From Brooklawnia cerclae (GTDB lineage Bacteria; Actinomycetota; Actinomycetes; Propionibacteriales; Propionibacteriaceae), in NCBI RefSeq assembly GCF_011758645.1, contig NZ_JAAMOZ010000006.1:1-50822 (forward strand): a stretch of DNA of 50,822 nt, given 5' to 3'. The notes beneath the pieces were generated by a model. It made no database searches. It was not told the DNA's origin and saw nothing but the letters and a program-made list of their open reading frames with translations. A program made the translations under genes and the position numbers. Shown in pieces: positions 37,208 to 45,628 of this stretch; the stretch's first letter is position 1, and each line of letters opens with the position of its first letter.

Positions 37208-37503
37208 ACGTACGCGTAGGCGTAGGCGCCCTGTTCGGCAGACGCGCCGTTTTTGTCAACGTGATCTGAGAACAGGAATGAGAACGAGACGTCGTCATCC
37301 TCGAAGATGGGGTAGACACGGTCCATGACTCGCGCGATGGCTCGATGCCGCATGGCCCGGTCTGGATTGTGAAGCGTGATGTCGAAGATGACCGATCCGC
37401 TGTTTGGATCTAGTGTGACAGACAGGCCATTTAGAACGTCGCGTCCGATCGCGTTGACGGCATTCTCTCCGATGGAGGATACGAGTGCCTGGTCTGCGTC
37501 CAT
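37204..37503 (-). CDS. Small protein of unknown function, partner of the HEPN-like gene
   Basis: A 99-residue protein, first gene of the two-gene cassette (ATGA overlap with the HEPN-like gene). Predicted alternating strands and helices: ALVSSIGENAVNAIGRDVL, LSVTLDPNSGSVIFDITLHN, then AIARVMDRVYPIFEDDDVSFSFLFSD. No membrane segment and no recognised family. The tail AYAYAYV is repetitive. Placement upstream of a possible toxin suggests an antitoxin or sensor, which is inference. An ATG at 37503 is the only good start. Confidence 0.6.
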   Translation of the reverse strand: MDADQALVSSIGENAVNAIGRDVLNGLSVTLDPNSGSVIFDITLHNPDRAMRHRAIARVMDRVYPIFEDDDVSFSFLFSDHVDKNGASAEQGAYAYAYV

Positions 37504-37656
37504 GACGGCGATGCTATATCAGGCGCCGGTATTGCGATAGTCGGTGAGCCGCACCTGCCGTCTGGTCGGTCTCCCCTCTTGCTCGGTGCGAACATCACGA
37601 GCGACGCGGTGGATGAACTGCTACCCGGTGCCGCGCCATGGCCTCCGCTCTCACCC

Positions 37657-37866
37657 TTATCGACCGGAGCGGCCGAGCCGATGCCTGTCGGGGACGATGT
37701 CGATAGTCCATTCGGAGTGGTCCACGTCAGGCCACGTCGTGTCCATATAGTCGACCACCTCCTGACGCGCCAGAGCGAGCGTCGCTGCCTGGGTGTGATG
37801 GTCCTCGTCGATCTCCAGTTCCCACCCGCCGGACCAGCGGGTGGCCTTCACCTCGATCTCTCTCAT
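37657..37866 (-). CDS. Small HicB-like / DUF1902-type protein, possibly a solitary antitoxin
   Basis: A 69-residue protein starting MREIEVKATRWSGGWELEID, followed by AATLALARQEVVDYMDT and WTIDIVPD. The strand-strand-helix-strand order with the TRWxxGWEL opening matches the N-terminal fold of actinobacterial HicB-like antitoxins. No HicA toxin is recognisable beside it, and the C-terminal DNA-binding part is absent, so it may be a remnant of a toxin-antitoxin pair. It starts 2 bases after the stop of an open frame that lacks its own 5' end. Confidence 0.55.
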   Translation of the reverse strand: MREIEVKATRWSGGWELEIDEDHHTQAATLALARQEVVDYMDTTWPDVDHSEWTIDIVPDRHRLGRSGR

Positions 37867-37868
37867 GC

Positions 37869-38054
37869 TTAGTCATTCTCGTCGGGTGTGAGGGCGTCGA
37901 GGAACGCGGTTCGGTGCTCCCGCTGTCGCGGCGTATCCTGCTCATCCAGGGCAGTAACTGCCGCAGCAGGGTCCTGTGCTCTTGGTAGTCGAGGACGGTC
38001 AGGCCGACCCTTGAGCAGGGAACCGATGGTCTCGCCTAGGCTGTGCGCCCACTC
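37869..38054 (-). pseudogene. 5'-truncated reading frame upstream of the HicB-like gene
   Basis: On the minus strand a frame is open from just after a TAG at 38057-38055 to a TAA at 37871-37869. It encodes EWAHSLGETIGSLLKGRPD, then AAAVTALDEQDTPRQREHRTAFLDALTPDEND. It looks like the C-terminal part of a helical protein and is followed 2 bases later by the HicB-like start, as in an operon. There is no start codon in frame, so it is probably a decayed gene. Identity unknown. Confidence 0.35.
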
Positions 38055-38119
38055 CTACGTCTTCGCGTTTTGTGATCGGTTTTGGAGACCGCCTTGGGCA
38101 TGCGGACCGGCCCACGCCC

Positions 38120-38899
38120 TCAGATCTGCCAGTCGGGCTTGTTGTCGTAGGTGTGGCGGTAGTAGTCGGTCAGGGTGAGATCGGCGGCGGCCGCCTCGTC
38201 CACGACGACCGTCGCGTGGGGGTGGAACTGCAGGACCGACGCCGGACACATCGCGCTCACGGGGCCCTCGACCGCGGCGGCGACCGCGGCGGCCTTCGCG
38301 CTTCCCTGGGCGACCAGAACGATCCGGCGAGCGTCCATGATCGTGCCGAGGCCCTGCGTCAGGCAGTGCGTCGGCACATCGTCGAGCGAGTCGAAGAACC
38401 GGGCGTTGTCGGCGCGGGTGCGAGGGGTCAGCGTCTTGATCCGTGTGCGCGACGACAAGGAAGAACTCGGCTCGTTGAACCCGATGTGACCGTTGGCGCC
38501 GATCCCCAGGATCTGGATGTCCACCCCACCCGATGCCCGGATGGCGGCCTCATAGGCGTCGCAGGCCGCCGGGATTTCCGTGGCGCGTCCATCAGGAACG
38601 TGGACGCGAGCCGGGTCCATCCCCAGTCGGCGGGTGACTTCCCGATCTATCACGGCCGCGTAACTCTGGGGGTGTTCGGCGGGAATGCCGACGTACTCGT
38701 CCAGGGCGAATCCACTGGCGGCGGAGAAGTCGGTCGTGCCCGACGTGGCCTGCTCGGCCAGTTCGGCGTAGGTGCCGAGCGGTGACGACCCGGTGGCCAG
38801 ACCGAGCACGGCCGTGGGCTTGGCGGTGACGACCCGCGCGATGAGTCGCGCTGCCACGCGAGCTCCGGCAGCCGAGTCAGGGACGATGACGATTTCCAT
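38120..38899 (-). CDS. nagB: Glucosamine-6-phosphate deaminase
   Basis: The ATG at 38899 has GGAAGG 9 bases upstream and gives 259 residues. NagB motifs include LGLATGSSPLGTYAEL (phosphate loop), FALDEYVGIPAEHPQSYAAVI with the catalytic Asp, and ILGIGANGHIGFNEP with the Asn/His/Glu active-site cluster. The C-terminal VSAMCPASVLQFHPHATVVVDEAAA is also typical. It converts glucosamine-6-phosphate to fructose-6-phosphate and ammonia. It follows the ROK kinase with a 5-base gap, and nagA lies divergently beyond the regulator. Confidence 0.96.
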   Translation of the reverse strand: MEIVIVPDSAAGARVAARLIARVVTAKPTAVLGLATGSSPLGTYAELAEQATSGTTDFSAASGFALDEYVGIPAEHPQSYAAVIDREVTRRLGMDPARVHVPDGRATEIPAACDAYEAAIRASGGVDIQILGIGANGHIGFNEPSSSLSSRTRIKTLTPRTRADNARFFDSLDDVPTHCLTQGLGTIMDARRIVLVAQGSAKAAAVAAAVEGPVSAMCPASVLQFHPHATVVVDEAAAADLTLTDYYRHTYDNKPDWQI

Positions 38900-38904
38900 G
38901 AGGA

Positions 38905-39888
38905 TCAACCTTCCGCGATGAGAGGGGTTCGAGTGAACTGAGCGGACGCGCCGACGGCGGGCGCCGTCCGGGTGGGAGTGGTCGCTCCGGCCAGGGCCGC
39001 GCCGATCGCCCCGACTGGGACGTCGGACGGGATTCGCCGCAGGCGCTCGGAAAGACGCAGCGAGGCCAGGAAAGGGGAGGTGACGGCGTCCAACTGAGCG
39101 GAGACCAGGCCGAACAGATCGTCCCCGACCTGGCTGAGGCCTCCGCCGAGGATGATCCGGGACGGGTCCATCGTCAGTGCGACGATCTGCACCGCGCGTG
39201 CGATACCCGAGATCACCACGGAACGCACGTCGCGGGCGGCGGGGTCACCGGCTGCGGCTCGTGCGAACAGGTCACGTGCGGGCACGGGGTCGGGGGTGGG
39301 CCACAGCCGGGCGACGGCCGATCCGGAGGCGATCGTCTCCAGGCACCCGACCTGCCCGCATCCGCACAGCACGCCGTCGGGGTCCACAGGTATGTGGCCG
39401 ATCTCGCCGGACGCGCCGGACAGCCCGCGAACCAGTCGTCCGCCGACGACCCATCCGGCCGCGAGACCGGTGCCGAGGTTGAGCAAGGCGATGACCTCGT
39501 CCGGCTGTCCGTCGGAATCGGTCATGGCTGCCGCCGCCAGGGCGGCCGCGTTGACGTCGTTCTCGACGCGCACCGGCAGGTGGAGGCGCTCGGTCAGGAT
39601 GGTCGCGAGATCGAGATCGACGACGCCGAGGTTGACCGCCTGGCGCACCCGGCCCGCGGAGTCCACCGTTCCGGGGATGCCCACTCCGACCGTGGCCGGG
39701 CCGGGCGCATCGGGCAGCACGGCGGCGACCGCCGAGCAGATGCCGTCGACCACGGCGACGGTCCCCTGCTGGGTGTCGCGCCGGAACCGGTCCGCCACGG
39801 CACCGTCGGCATCCAGGCGGACGACCTCGATCTTCGTGCCGCCGACGTCGACGCCGATGCGAGGGGTCACGCCTTCGAGAAGGGTCAT
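38905..39888 (-). CDS. ROK-family sugar kinase, probable N-acetylglucosamine kinase
   Basis: A 327-residue kinase with the ATP phosphate-binding DVGGTKIEVVRLDADG (residues 14-29), the catalytic Asp in RVENDVNAAALAAA, and the ROK zinc motif GEIGHIPVDPDGVLCGCGQVGCLE (His and three Cys). LNLGTGLAAGWVVGGRLVRG is also present. It lacks a DNA-binding domain, unlike the divergent ROK regulator. Operon with nagB and proximity to nagA make N-acetylglucosamine the likely substrate, but glucosamine or glucose kinase activity cannot be excluded. Confidence 0.88.
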   Translation of the reverse strand: MTLLEGVTPRIGVDVGGTKIEVVRLDADGAVADRFRRDTQQGTVAVVDGICSAVAAVLPDAPGPATVGVGIPGTVDSAGRVRQAVNLGVVDLDLATILTERLHLPVRVENDVNAAALAAAAMTDSDGQPDEVIALLNLGTGLAAGWVVGGRLVRGLSGASGEIGHIPVDPDGVLCGCGQVGCLETIASGSAVARLWPTPDPVPARDLFARAAAGDPAARDVRSVVISGIARAVQIVALTMDPSRIILGGGLSQVGDDLFGLVSAQLDAVTSPFLASLRLSERLRRIPSDVPVGAIGAALAGATTPTRTAPAVGASAQFTRTPLIAEG

Positions 39889-40122
39889 CTCACGCTTTCC
39901 ATGGGCTCACCGCAACCGTTCGTGCTTTCATACGTGTTCCTAACATATCAACCAAATGAGAAGGTACTCCCTTGTCACGACATGTGGAAACAAGGGAAAA
40001 GGCATTGCCAAGCACCTGTCTTGTGGTTATCGTTTGGGTGATAAGGCTAGTCCGGGGATGTTAACCAGACGAACTAAATACTCAGCCGGCTGTCATGGCC
40101 GGTTGAAGAGGGGATCGGTCGG
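39889..40122. promoter_or_regulatory. Divergent nag regulatory region with two inverted repeats
   Basis: This 234-base AT-rich gap separates the kinase-nagB operon from the ROK regulator. TTATC (40027-40031) and GATAA (40040-40044) form an inverted repeat with 8-base spacing, similar in layout to NagC/Mlc-type ROK operators (TTAT...ATAA). CCCTTGT (39969-39975) and ACAAGGG (39990-39996) form a second repeat. The first is the better operator candidate for the adjacent ROK repressor. Confidence 0.5.
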
Positions 40123-41322
40123 ATGACCGGGGACGACAGGCAGGTCGGGGCCGGCCACGACCTGACCCCGCACCCTGGCGTCCCGGCACCGATGGCCTCC
40201 CTTTCGGGAGAGCGCTCCCCGTTCGTCCCCCGGCGGAAAGCCAACCCGGCTGATGTGCGTCGGCACAATCGGAGCCTGATCCTGCAGGTCCTGTTCCCGC
40301 GGGAGCGGCTGTCGCGAGCCGACCTGGCCCGGGCGACGGGCCTGACCAGGGTCGTCGTGTCCGACGTGGTCTCCGGTCTGCTGGACGAGGGGCTGGTCGT
40401 GGAGACGGGCCGGACGCGCGAATCGCGTCCCGGCAAGCCCGGCACACTGCTGAGGCTCGACGCCGAGGCCCGGCAGATCGTCGCCGTCGACCTGTCCCAG
40501 CCGGCGGTGCTCCGCGGGGCGATCACCAATCTGCTGGGCCAGACGGTCCATCGCGACGAACTGACCGCCGAGGTCGGCCCCGCAGGGCTCGACCCGGCCC
40601 TGGTCGTGGAACTGTGCCGACGGCTGGTGGCTCGTGCGGACGCTCCCCTGCTCGGCATCGGCATAGCCAGCCCCGGAACGGTCGACGCCGACGGGGTGGT
40701 GCTGGCCGCGTCCAACTTCGGTTGGGACCATGTCGACCTGGCGGGTCTCGTCACCGGCGCCACCGGGGTGCCGACCGGCGTCCACAACGATGCGAACAGC
40801 GCGGCCCTGGCCGAGAGGCAGTTCGGCCAGGGATCGGCGGACATGCTCTTCGTCCAGATCGCCCGCGGTGTCGGGGCCGGAGTCATGGTGGACGACCGGA
40901 TCATCACGGGGGCCGCCCACGCGGCTGGCGAGATCGGGCACGTGGTGATCGACCCGCAGGGGCCTGCCTGTAGTTGCGGCAAACGCGGCTGCCTGGAGAC
41001 CGAGGTGTCTGTTCCAGCCCTGTCAGAGGCGATCCGGCGCGAGCCCGGCCGTCGCGCCGAGATCATTCGTGCGGCAGCGGAGCGGCTGGGCGGCGCGCTC
41101 GCGATGGCGGTAGGAGTGCTGGACCTGCCCGAAGTGGTCGTCCTGGGGCCGCCGGCCATCGTCAACGACGATTTCCTGAGCGCCGCGGAGGCCGCTGTCA
41201 ACCTCCGGCTCCGGTCGGGGCTCCGCAGCCGGATCGTCGTGCGGCGATCGCATCTCGGCGAGGACATCGTGCTGGCCGGCGAGAGTGCGGCCGTCCTCCG
41301 GGAACGGATCGGAGTGATCTGA
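40123..41322 (+). CDS. ROK-family transcriptional regulator (NagC-like)
   Basis: A 399-residue protein with an N-terminal winged helix (about residues 42-105: ADVRRHNRSLILQVLF, LSRADLARATGLTRVVVSDVVSGLLDEGLV). A ROK domain follows, with VAVDLSQPAVLRGAITNLLG, VHNDANSAALAE, and the zinc motif GEIGHVVIDPQGPACSCGKRGCLE. DLSQ replaces the DxGGT kinase loop, so it is a regulator rather than a kinase. It is flanked by the divergent kinase/nagB and the downstream nagA and probably represses both, with an N-acetylglucosamine derivative as inducer. The start may be the ATG at 40123 or a later one, as the first 30 residues are low complexity. Confidence 0.9.
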   Translation: MTGDDRQVGAGHDLTPHPGVPAPMASLSGERSPFVPRRKANPADVRRHNRSLILQVLFPRERLSRADLARATGLTRVVVSDVVSGLLDEGLVVETGRTRESRPGKPGTLLRLDAEARQIVAVDLSQPAVLRGAITNLLGQTVHRDELTAEVGPAGLDPALVVELCRRLVARADAPLLGIGIASPGTVDADGVVLAASNFGWDHVDLAGLVTGATGVPTGVHNDANSAALAERQFGQGSADMLFVQIARGVGAGVMVDDRIITGAAHAAGEIGHVVIDPQGPACSCGKRGCLETEVSVPALSEAIRREPGRRAEIIRAAAERLGGALAMAVGVLDLPEVVVLGPPAIVNDDFLSAAEAAVNLRLRSGLRSRIVVRRSHLGEDIVLAGESAAVLRERIGVI

Positions 41323-41398
41323 AACGCGGAAGCCCGGATGCCGACGACCGCGCGTCCCCTATACACGTCATCACCACCACACAGGAAGGTTCCCGGGA

Positions 41399-42649
41399 AT
41401 GACCGGAGTCGAGACAATCGCGGTTCCCAGGCAGGAGGAGCCCGCCGGGACGATTGTGCTGCGCGGACGCGTGGTCACACCCGAGGAGGTGATCGACGAC
41501 GGAGTGGTCGAGCTTCGCGGCGGACTGATCGGCTACGTCGGGCCCGCGGCCGGGGCGACGACTGCCGGGACGATACCCGCTGGTCGTCCCGTGACGATCC
41601 TGCCCGGGCTGGTCGACGTGCACTGCCACGGCGGGGGCGGCGAGGGCTTCCCCGACGCGACGACCGCCGAACAGGCGATGACGGCGGTGCGTGAGCACCG
41701 GCGCCACGGCACGACATCACTGGTCGCCTCGCTGGTCACCGCCGCGCCGGAGACCCTGCGCACTCGCGTCGCCCTGCTGTCCGGGCTGGCCGAGGCGGGT
41801 GAACTGGCGGGCATCCACTGTGAGGGCCCGTTCCTGTCCACCGCGCGGTGCGGTGCTCAGGATCCGGCGCTCATCCAGTGTCCGGACGCGGACCTCACCC
41901 GCGAACTCATCGAACTGGGTCGAGGTCATCTGGTGACGATGACCGTCGCCCCCGAGGCACCCGGCGCCCTGGACGACGGGGGCGTCGTCGACACCCTGAT
42001 CGACGGTGGTGCGCTGCCCTCGTACGGCCACACCGATGCCGGTCATGGCGAGACCGCCCGTGGCATCGCGCGGGCGTGCCAGCGCCTCGCCGCCGACCCC
42101 AGCGCCCGGTCGACCCGGCCGACGATCACCCACCTGTTCAACGGCATGCGCCCGCTCGCCCACCGCGAGGAGGGGCCAGTGCTGGACGCGCTGTCGGCCG
42201 CGTCCGGCGGGCAGGTCGTCGTCGAACTGATCGGTGACGGGGTGCATCTTCACCCCGCGGTGGTGCGCGAGGTCTTCGGGATGGTGGGAGCCGACGGCAT
42301 CGTCCTCGTCACGGACGCGATGGCCGCGGCCGGCATGGCCGACGGGGCCTACCGTCTCGGGTCGATGGCGGTCGTCGTCCGCGACGGCGTGGCCCGGTTG
42401 GACGACGGGAATGGCAACGGCGGCGCGATCGCCGGTGGCACGGCCCATCTGATCGATGTCGTGCGGTCGACCGTCGCCGGAGGCGTGGGGCTGGTCGAGG
42501 CCGTGCGGTCCGCGTCCGTCACCCCGGCCCGGGTGCTGGGCCGAACCGACGTCGGAGCACTGCGCACCGGGATGCGCGCCGACGTCGTGGTCACCGACGC
42601 CGACCTGCGGGTTGAGCAGGTGTATCGGGGCGGCACCCTGGTCGGCTGA
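41399..42649 (+). CDS. nagA: N-acetylglucosamine-6-phosphate deacetylase
   Basis: A 416-residue amidohydrolase. Visible motifs are ILPGLVDVHCHGGGGEGFPD (metal HxH), the metal Glu in GIHCEGPFLS, the His in ALPSYGHTDAG, the His in THLFNGMRPLAHRE, VVELIGDGVHLHP, and the catalytic Asp in VLVTDAMAAAGM. It deacetylates GlcNAc-6-phosphate to feed NagB. AGGAAGG lies about 9 bases before the ATG. It follows the ROK regulator after 76 bases and is probably co-transcribed. Together with the kinase and nagB the cluster takes free N-acetylglucosamine to fructose-6-phosphate; no PTS is present in the window. Confidence 0.95.
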   Translation: MTGVETIAVPRQEEPAGTIVLRGRVVTPEEVIDDGVVELRGGLIGYVGPAAGATTAGTIPAGRPVTILPGLVDVHCHGGGGEGFPDATTAEQAMTAVREHRRHGTTSLVASLVTAAPETLRTRVALLSGLAEAGELAGIHCEGPFLSTARCGAQDPALIQCPDADLTRELIELGRGHLVTMTVAPEAPGALDDGGVVDTLIDGGALPSYGHTDAGHGETARGIARACQRLAADPSARSTRPTITHLFNGMRPLAHREEGPVLDALSAASGGQVVVELIGDGVHLHPAVVREVFGMVGADGIVLVTDAMAAAGMADGAYRLGSMAVVVRDGVARLDDGNGNGGAIAGGTAHLIDVVRSTVAGGVGLVEAVRSASVTPARVLGRTDVGALRTGMRADVVVTDADLRVEQVYRGGTLVG

Positions 42650-42802
42650 CCGAAGTGGAGGACGCGGCGTCGCTGTCGCCCATCCGTCCGATCGACGGTG
42701 ACCCGGGCCCGGGCGAGCATCGGGCGACTGGAAGGTCCTAGGCTGGCGAGCAGCTGTGCTCCACCTGCAAGTGTCCAGCCAAGCCCTGGAAAGGGGCGTG
42801 TC

Positions 42803-43882
42803 GTGAAGCGACTGTTCCGCGGCGTGTTCGTGGTGATCGGTGTCGTCCTGCTGGTGGCCTACACCATCGCGTGGGTGCAGGGAGGACCGGGTCCGCTGGC
42901 GTACCTCGTGGGAAAGCTGCTCGACGTCCCCGACCAGAGGCCTCCGGCGCTTGTCGCCCCCGCGACGGACTGGCCGGTGGTCGGCGATCTCGGAGTCGCC
43001 GAGTTCAGCCCCGACATAGCGGGCGTCGCGGCCGCGACCACCCTGACCGATCCTGCGTCGCGGCTGTTCGCGGCGACGCAGCCGACGCTCACCACCGATG
43101 AGGCCGTGCTGCGCGAGGGCTGCAAGGGGGCGCGTTTTCCCCTGCCGGGCAGCCGGTTGAGTGGTTGCTTCGCCCCTGGCGTGCCCGAGGGCCGGATTTA
43201 CGCTCAACGGGTCGACAATCCCGAGCTGGCGGGCACGAGCGAGGTGACCCTCGCCCACGAACTCCTGCATGCGGTCTGGGACCGGATGAACGCCGAACAG
43301 CGGGCCGCGCTGGAGGCCCCGCTCGAGGCGGTGTTCGCGCAGGGTGAGCCCGTGGAACGGGTCGAGTTGCTCACCGCCTACCGTGACACCGACCGGGAGC
43401 GCTACCTCACCGAGCTGCACAGCCACATCGGCACCGAGGTGCGGGTGCTGCCACCGGAACTGGAGGAGCACTACGCCGGCGTCTTCGCGGACCGGCAGGT
43501 GGTCGTCGGGCTCTGGGAGCAGTCGAACCGGTCGGTCCAGGCGCGGGAGGCCGATCTGGAGGCCCGGTACGCGCAGCTGGAGGCGCAGGGTGATCAGACT
43601 CAGGCCGAGAGCGAGGCACTGCAACAGCTCGACCAGGTACGGCAGGCGGAGGCCGAGGAACTCAACGCCCAGTTCACCCAGCTCGATGTGCGGGACGCCG
43701 ATGCCGTCGACGCGTACAACAGTCGTGTCGGTCAGTTCAAAGCCGACATGGCAGCGGATCAGCAACGCTACGCGGCTCTCGGAGAGGCGATCGGTGCCTA
43801 CAACGCGGCCGCCGACGAGTACGATCGGCTCGCCGGTGAGCTGACCAGCCTCTACGACCAACGTGGGATCAACTGGGGATGA
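42803..43882 (+). CDS. Membrane-anchored protein with HExxH metallopeptidase motif and coiled coil
   Basis: The GTG at 42803, with GGAAAGGGG upstream, gives 359 residues. A membrane anchor lies at about residues 8-25. The external part contains AHELLHAVW (His152, Glu153, His156), a zinc-peptidase-like HExxH, with a possible third ligand in TELHSHIGTE (about residue 204 or 212). Residues 240-345 form a long charged coiled coil rich in Glu, Gln and Ala. No named family was recognised. It is a plausible cell-surface metalloprotease or a structural protein with a chance motif; the Leu-His-Ala-Val-Trp context favours a real zinc site. Confidence 0.75.
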   Translation: MKRLFRGVFVVIGVVLLVAYTIAWVQGGPGPLAYLVGKLLDVPDQRPPALVAPATDWPVVGDLGVAEFSPDIAGVAAATTLTDPASRLFAATQPTLTTDEAVLREGCKGARFPLPGSRLSGCFAPGVPEGRIYAQRVDNPELAGTSEVTLAHELLHAVWDRMNAEQRAALEAPLEAVFAQGEPVERVELLTAYRDTDRERYLTELHSHIGTEVRVLPPELEEHYAGVFADRQVVVGLWEQSNRSVQAREADLEARYAQLEAQGDQTQAESEALQQLDQVRQAEAEELNAQFTQLDVRDADAVDAYNSRVGQFKADMAADQQRYAALGEAIGAYNAAADEYDRLAGELTSLYDQRGINWG

Positions 43883-43956
43883 ACGCCTCGACATGACGCT
43901 CGCGTGAACTTTTCGCTTCGCGGGAATCGAATGCGGGTCCATCCCGTTGGATCGGT

Positions 43957-43973
43957 GGCGTGCACGTCACGCC
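43957..43973. promoter_or_regulatory. Inverted repeat upstream of the DHA2 transporter
   Basis: GGCGTG (43957-43962) and CACGCC (43968-43973) form a perfect inverted repeat with a 5-base spacer, 56 bases before the transporter ATG. It is a candidate operator, although no regulator gene is adjacent. Confidence 0.4.
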
Positions 43974-44029
43974 GTTCACCATGCGACATCCGAGGGGTGA
44001 TCTCCTCCCCTCCAATCATCAGGAGCCCC

Positions 44030-45526
44030 ATGACCCCCACCGGCACCCCTCGTGCCCATGGCGAGCAGATCGATCCGGCGGGCATGCGGGTCATCTGGCT
44101 GCTGCTCGTCGCGGCGTTCGTCGCGATCCTCAACGAGACGACGATGGGGATCGCCATCCCCGTCCTCAACGAGGACCTCGGCTTGCCGCCCGAGCTCGGA
44201 CAGTGGTTGACAAGCGCTTTCATGCTCACTATGGCGATCGTGATTCCCACGACCGGCTTCCTGCTCCGACGGTTCACGACGCGTCAGGTGTTCCTCGCCG
44301 CGATGTCCGCGTTCTCGCTGGGGACGCTGCTGTGTGTCGTCGCGCCCGGGTTCGCGTTCCTGCTGTTCGGCCGGGTCGTCCAGGCCGCCGGAACCGGCGT
44401 CATGATGCCGCTGCTGATGACGACGATCATGGACGTGGCCCCGCTCCACTCGCGGGGGCGGATCATGGGACGTGCGAGCCTGGTCATCTCGCTCGCACCG
44501 GCGATCGGTCCGACCCTGTCCGGCGCGGTGCTCGACTCGTTGGGGTGGCGGTGGCTGTTCCGCATCATCCTGCCGATCGCGCTCCTCGCGCTCCTCGCGG
44601 GCGCACGGTGGATGACCAACCTCGGCGACACCGTGCGGGCGCCGATCGACGTGCTCTCGATCGTGGCGTCGGCGTTCGCGTTCGGGGGGATCGTGTACGG
44701 GCTCAGCCAACTCGGTGGCGGCGAGGGCGCCGGTACGGGTGCCGACGCGAGTGGCCAGGGGGTTTCGGCGTCCACCGTCGCGACGATCGCCCTTGTCGCG
44801 GGCGGTGTGATGCTCGGCTTGTTCGCGTGGCGGCAGCTGTCGCTTCAGCGCCACGACCGGGCGCTGCTCGACCTGCGCGTGTTCCGGTCGGGGATCTTCA
44901 CCCTCTCGGTGATCATGATGTCGGCGCTCGCGTTGTCGATGTTCGGGACACTCACGTTGCTGCCGCAGTACCTGCAGAACGTCGTGGGGCTGGATCCGCT
45001 GCAGGCAGGGGTCATCCTGCTGCCCGGCTCCGTGCTCATGGGGCTCCTCGGCCCGGTGATGGGCCGTGGGTACGACGCCCGAGGCCCGAGGCCGCTGCTC
45101 ATCCCCGGCTCGATCCTCGTCGCGGCCTCCTTGTTCTACTACGCGACGGTCACCGAGACCACGGTGTGGTGGGTGCTCATGCTCGTGCAGACCGGCATGT
45201 CGGTCGGCATGGCCATGTCGTTCACCCCGTTGTTCTCCGCGTCGCTCGGTTCACTGCAGCGCCGCCTGTACTCCCATGGCTCTGCCGTGCTCAGCACGCT
45301 GCAGCAGGTGGCGGGTGCCGCGGGGGTGGCTATCCTCATCGCGATCTACTCGACCGCACTCCACGACGGGGCGCGCGACGGTGTGACCACCGCGATCGCC
45401 GGCGCGTCGGGTGCGCGGACGGCGTTCCTCGCTGCGGCCTTCGTCTCGCTCCTGGCCGCTGCCCTGTCGTTCTTCGTCCGCAAGCCCGAGGAGCCGGACG
45501 AGGTGACCTCGGAACTCGTGCGCTGA
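44030..45526 (+). CDS. MFS drug transporter, DHA2 family (EmrB/QacA type)
   Basis: The ATG at 44030 with AGGAG 4 bases upstream is preferred to an in-frame start about 125 bases earlier, because the conserved region begins here. The 498-residue protein has about 14 membrane helices. DHA2 motifs are LNETTMGIAIPVLNEDLGL (helix 1), GFLLRRFTTRQVFLAAMSAF (motif A), GRVVQAAGTGVMMPLLMTTI (motif B), GRIMGRASLVISLAPAIGPTLSGAV (motif C) and GWRWLF. It is expected to export drugs or metabolites by proton antiport. Substrate unknown. Confidence 0.92.
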   Translation: MTPTGTPRAHGEQIDPAGMRVIWLLLVAAFVAILNETTMGIAIPVLNEDLGLPPELGQWLTSAFMLTMAIVIPTTGFLLRRFTTRQVFLAAMSAFSLGTLLCVVAPGFAFLLFGRVVQAAGTGVMMPLLMTTIMDVAPLHSRGRIMGRASLVISLAPAIGPTLSGAVLDSLGWRWLFRIILPIALLALLAGARWMTNLGDTVRAPIDVLSIVASAFAFGGIVYGLSQLGGGEGAGTGADASGQGVSASTVATIALVAGGVMLGLFAWRQLSLQRHDRALLDLRVFRSGIFTLSVIMMSALALSMFGTLTLLPQYLQNVVGLDPLQAGVILLPGSVLMGLLGPVMGRGYDARGPRPLLIPGSILVAASLFYYATVTETTVWWVLMLVQTGMSVGMAMSFTPLFSASLGSLQRRLYSHGSAVLSTLQQVAGAAGVAILIAIYSTALHDGARDGVTTAIAGASGARTAFLAAAFVSLLAAALSFFVRKPEEPDEVTSELVR

Positions 45527-45568
45527 CAGGCTCCGGGCGGGGATGCGAGCCACACCCCCGCTAGCTGT

Positions 45569-45592
45569 GTAATCTTAAGTTCCTAAGGTTAC
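45569..45592. promoter_or_regulatory. Inverted repeat upstream of the fic gene
   Basis: GTAATCTTA (45569-45577) and TAAGGTTAC (45584-45592) are inverted with 8 of 9 positions matching and a 6-base spacer, in an AT-rich island 36 bases before the fic ATG. Fic-type genes are often autoregulated. The C-terminal winged-helix region of the Fic protein may bind here, which is inference. Confidence 0.45.
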
Positions 45593-45628
45593 ATATGATC
45601 CTTCTGCGCGAAACGAAAGCGGAGAGCC

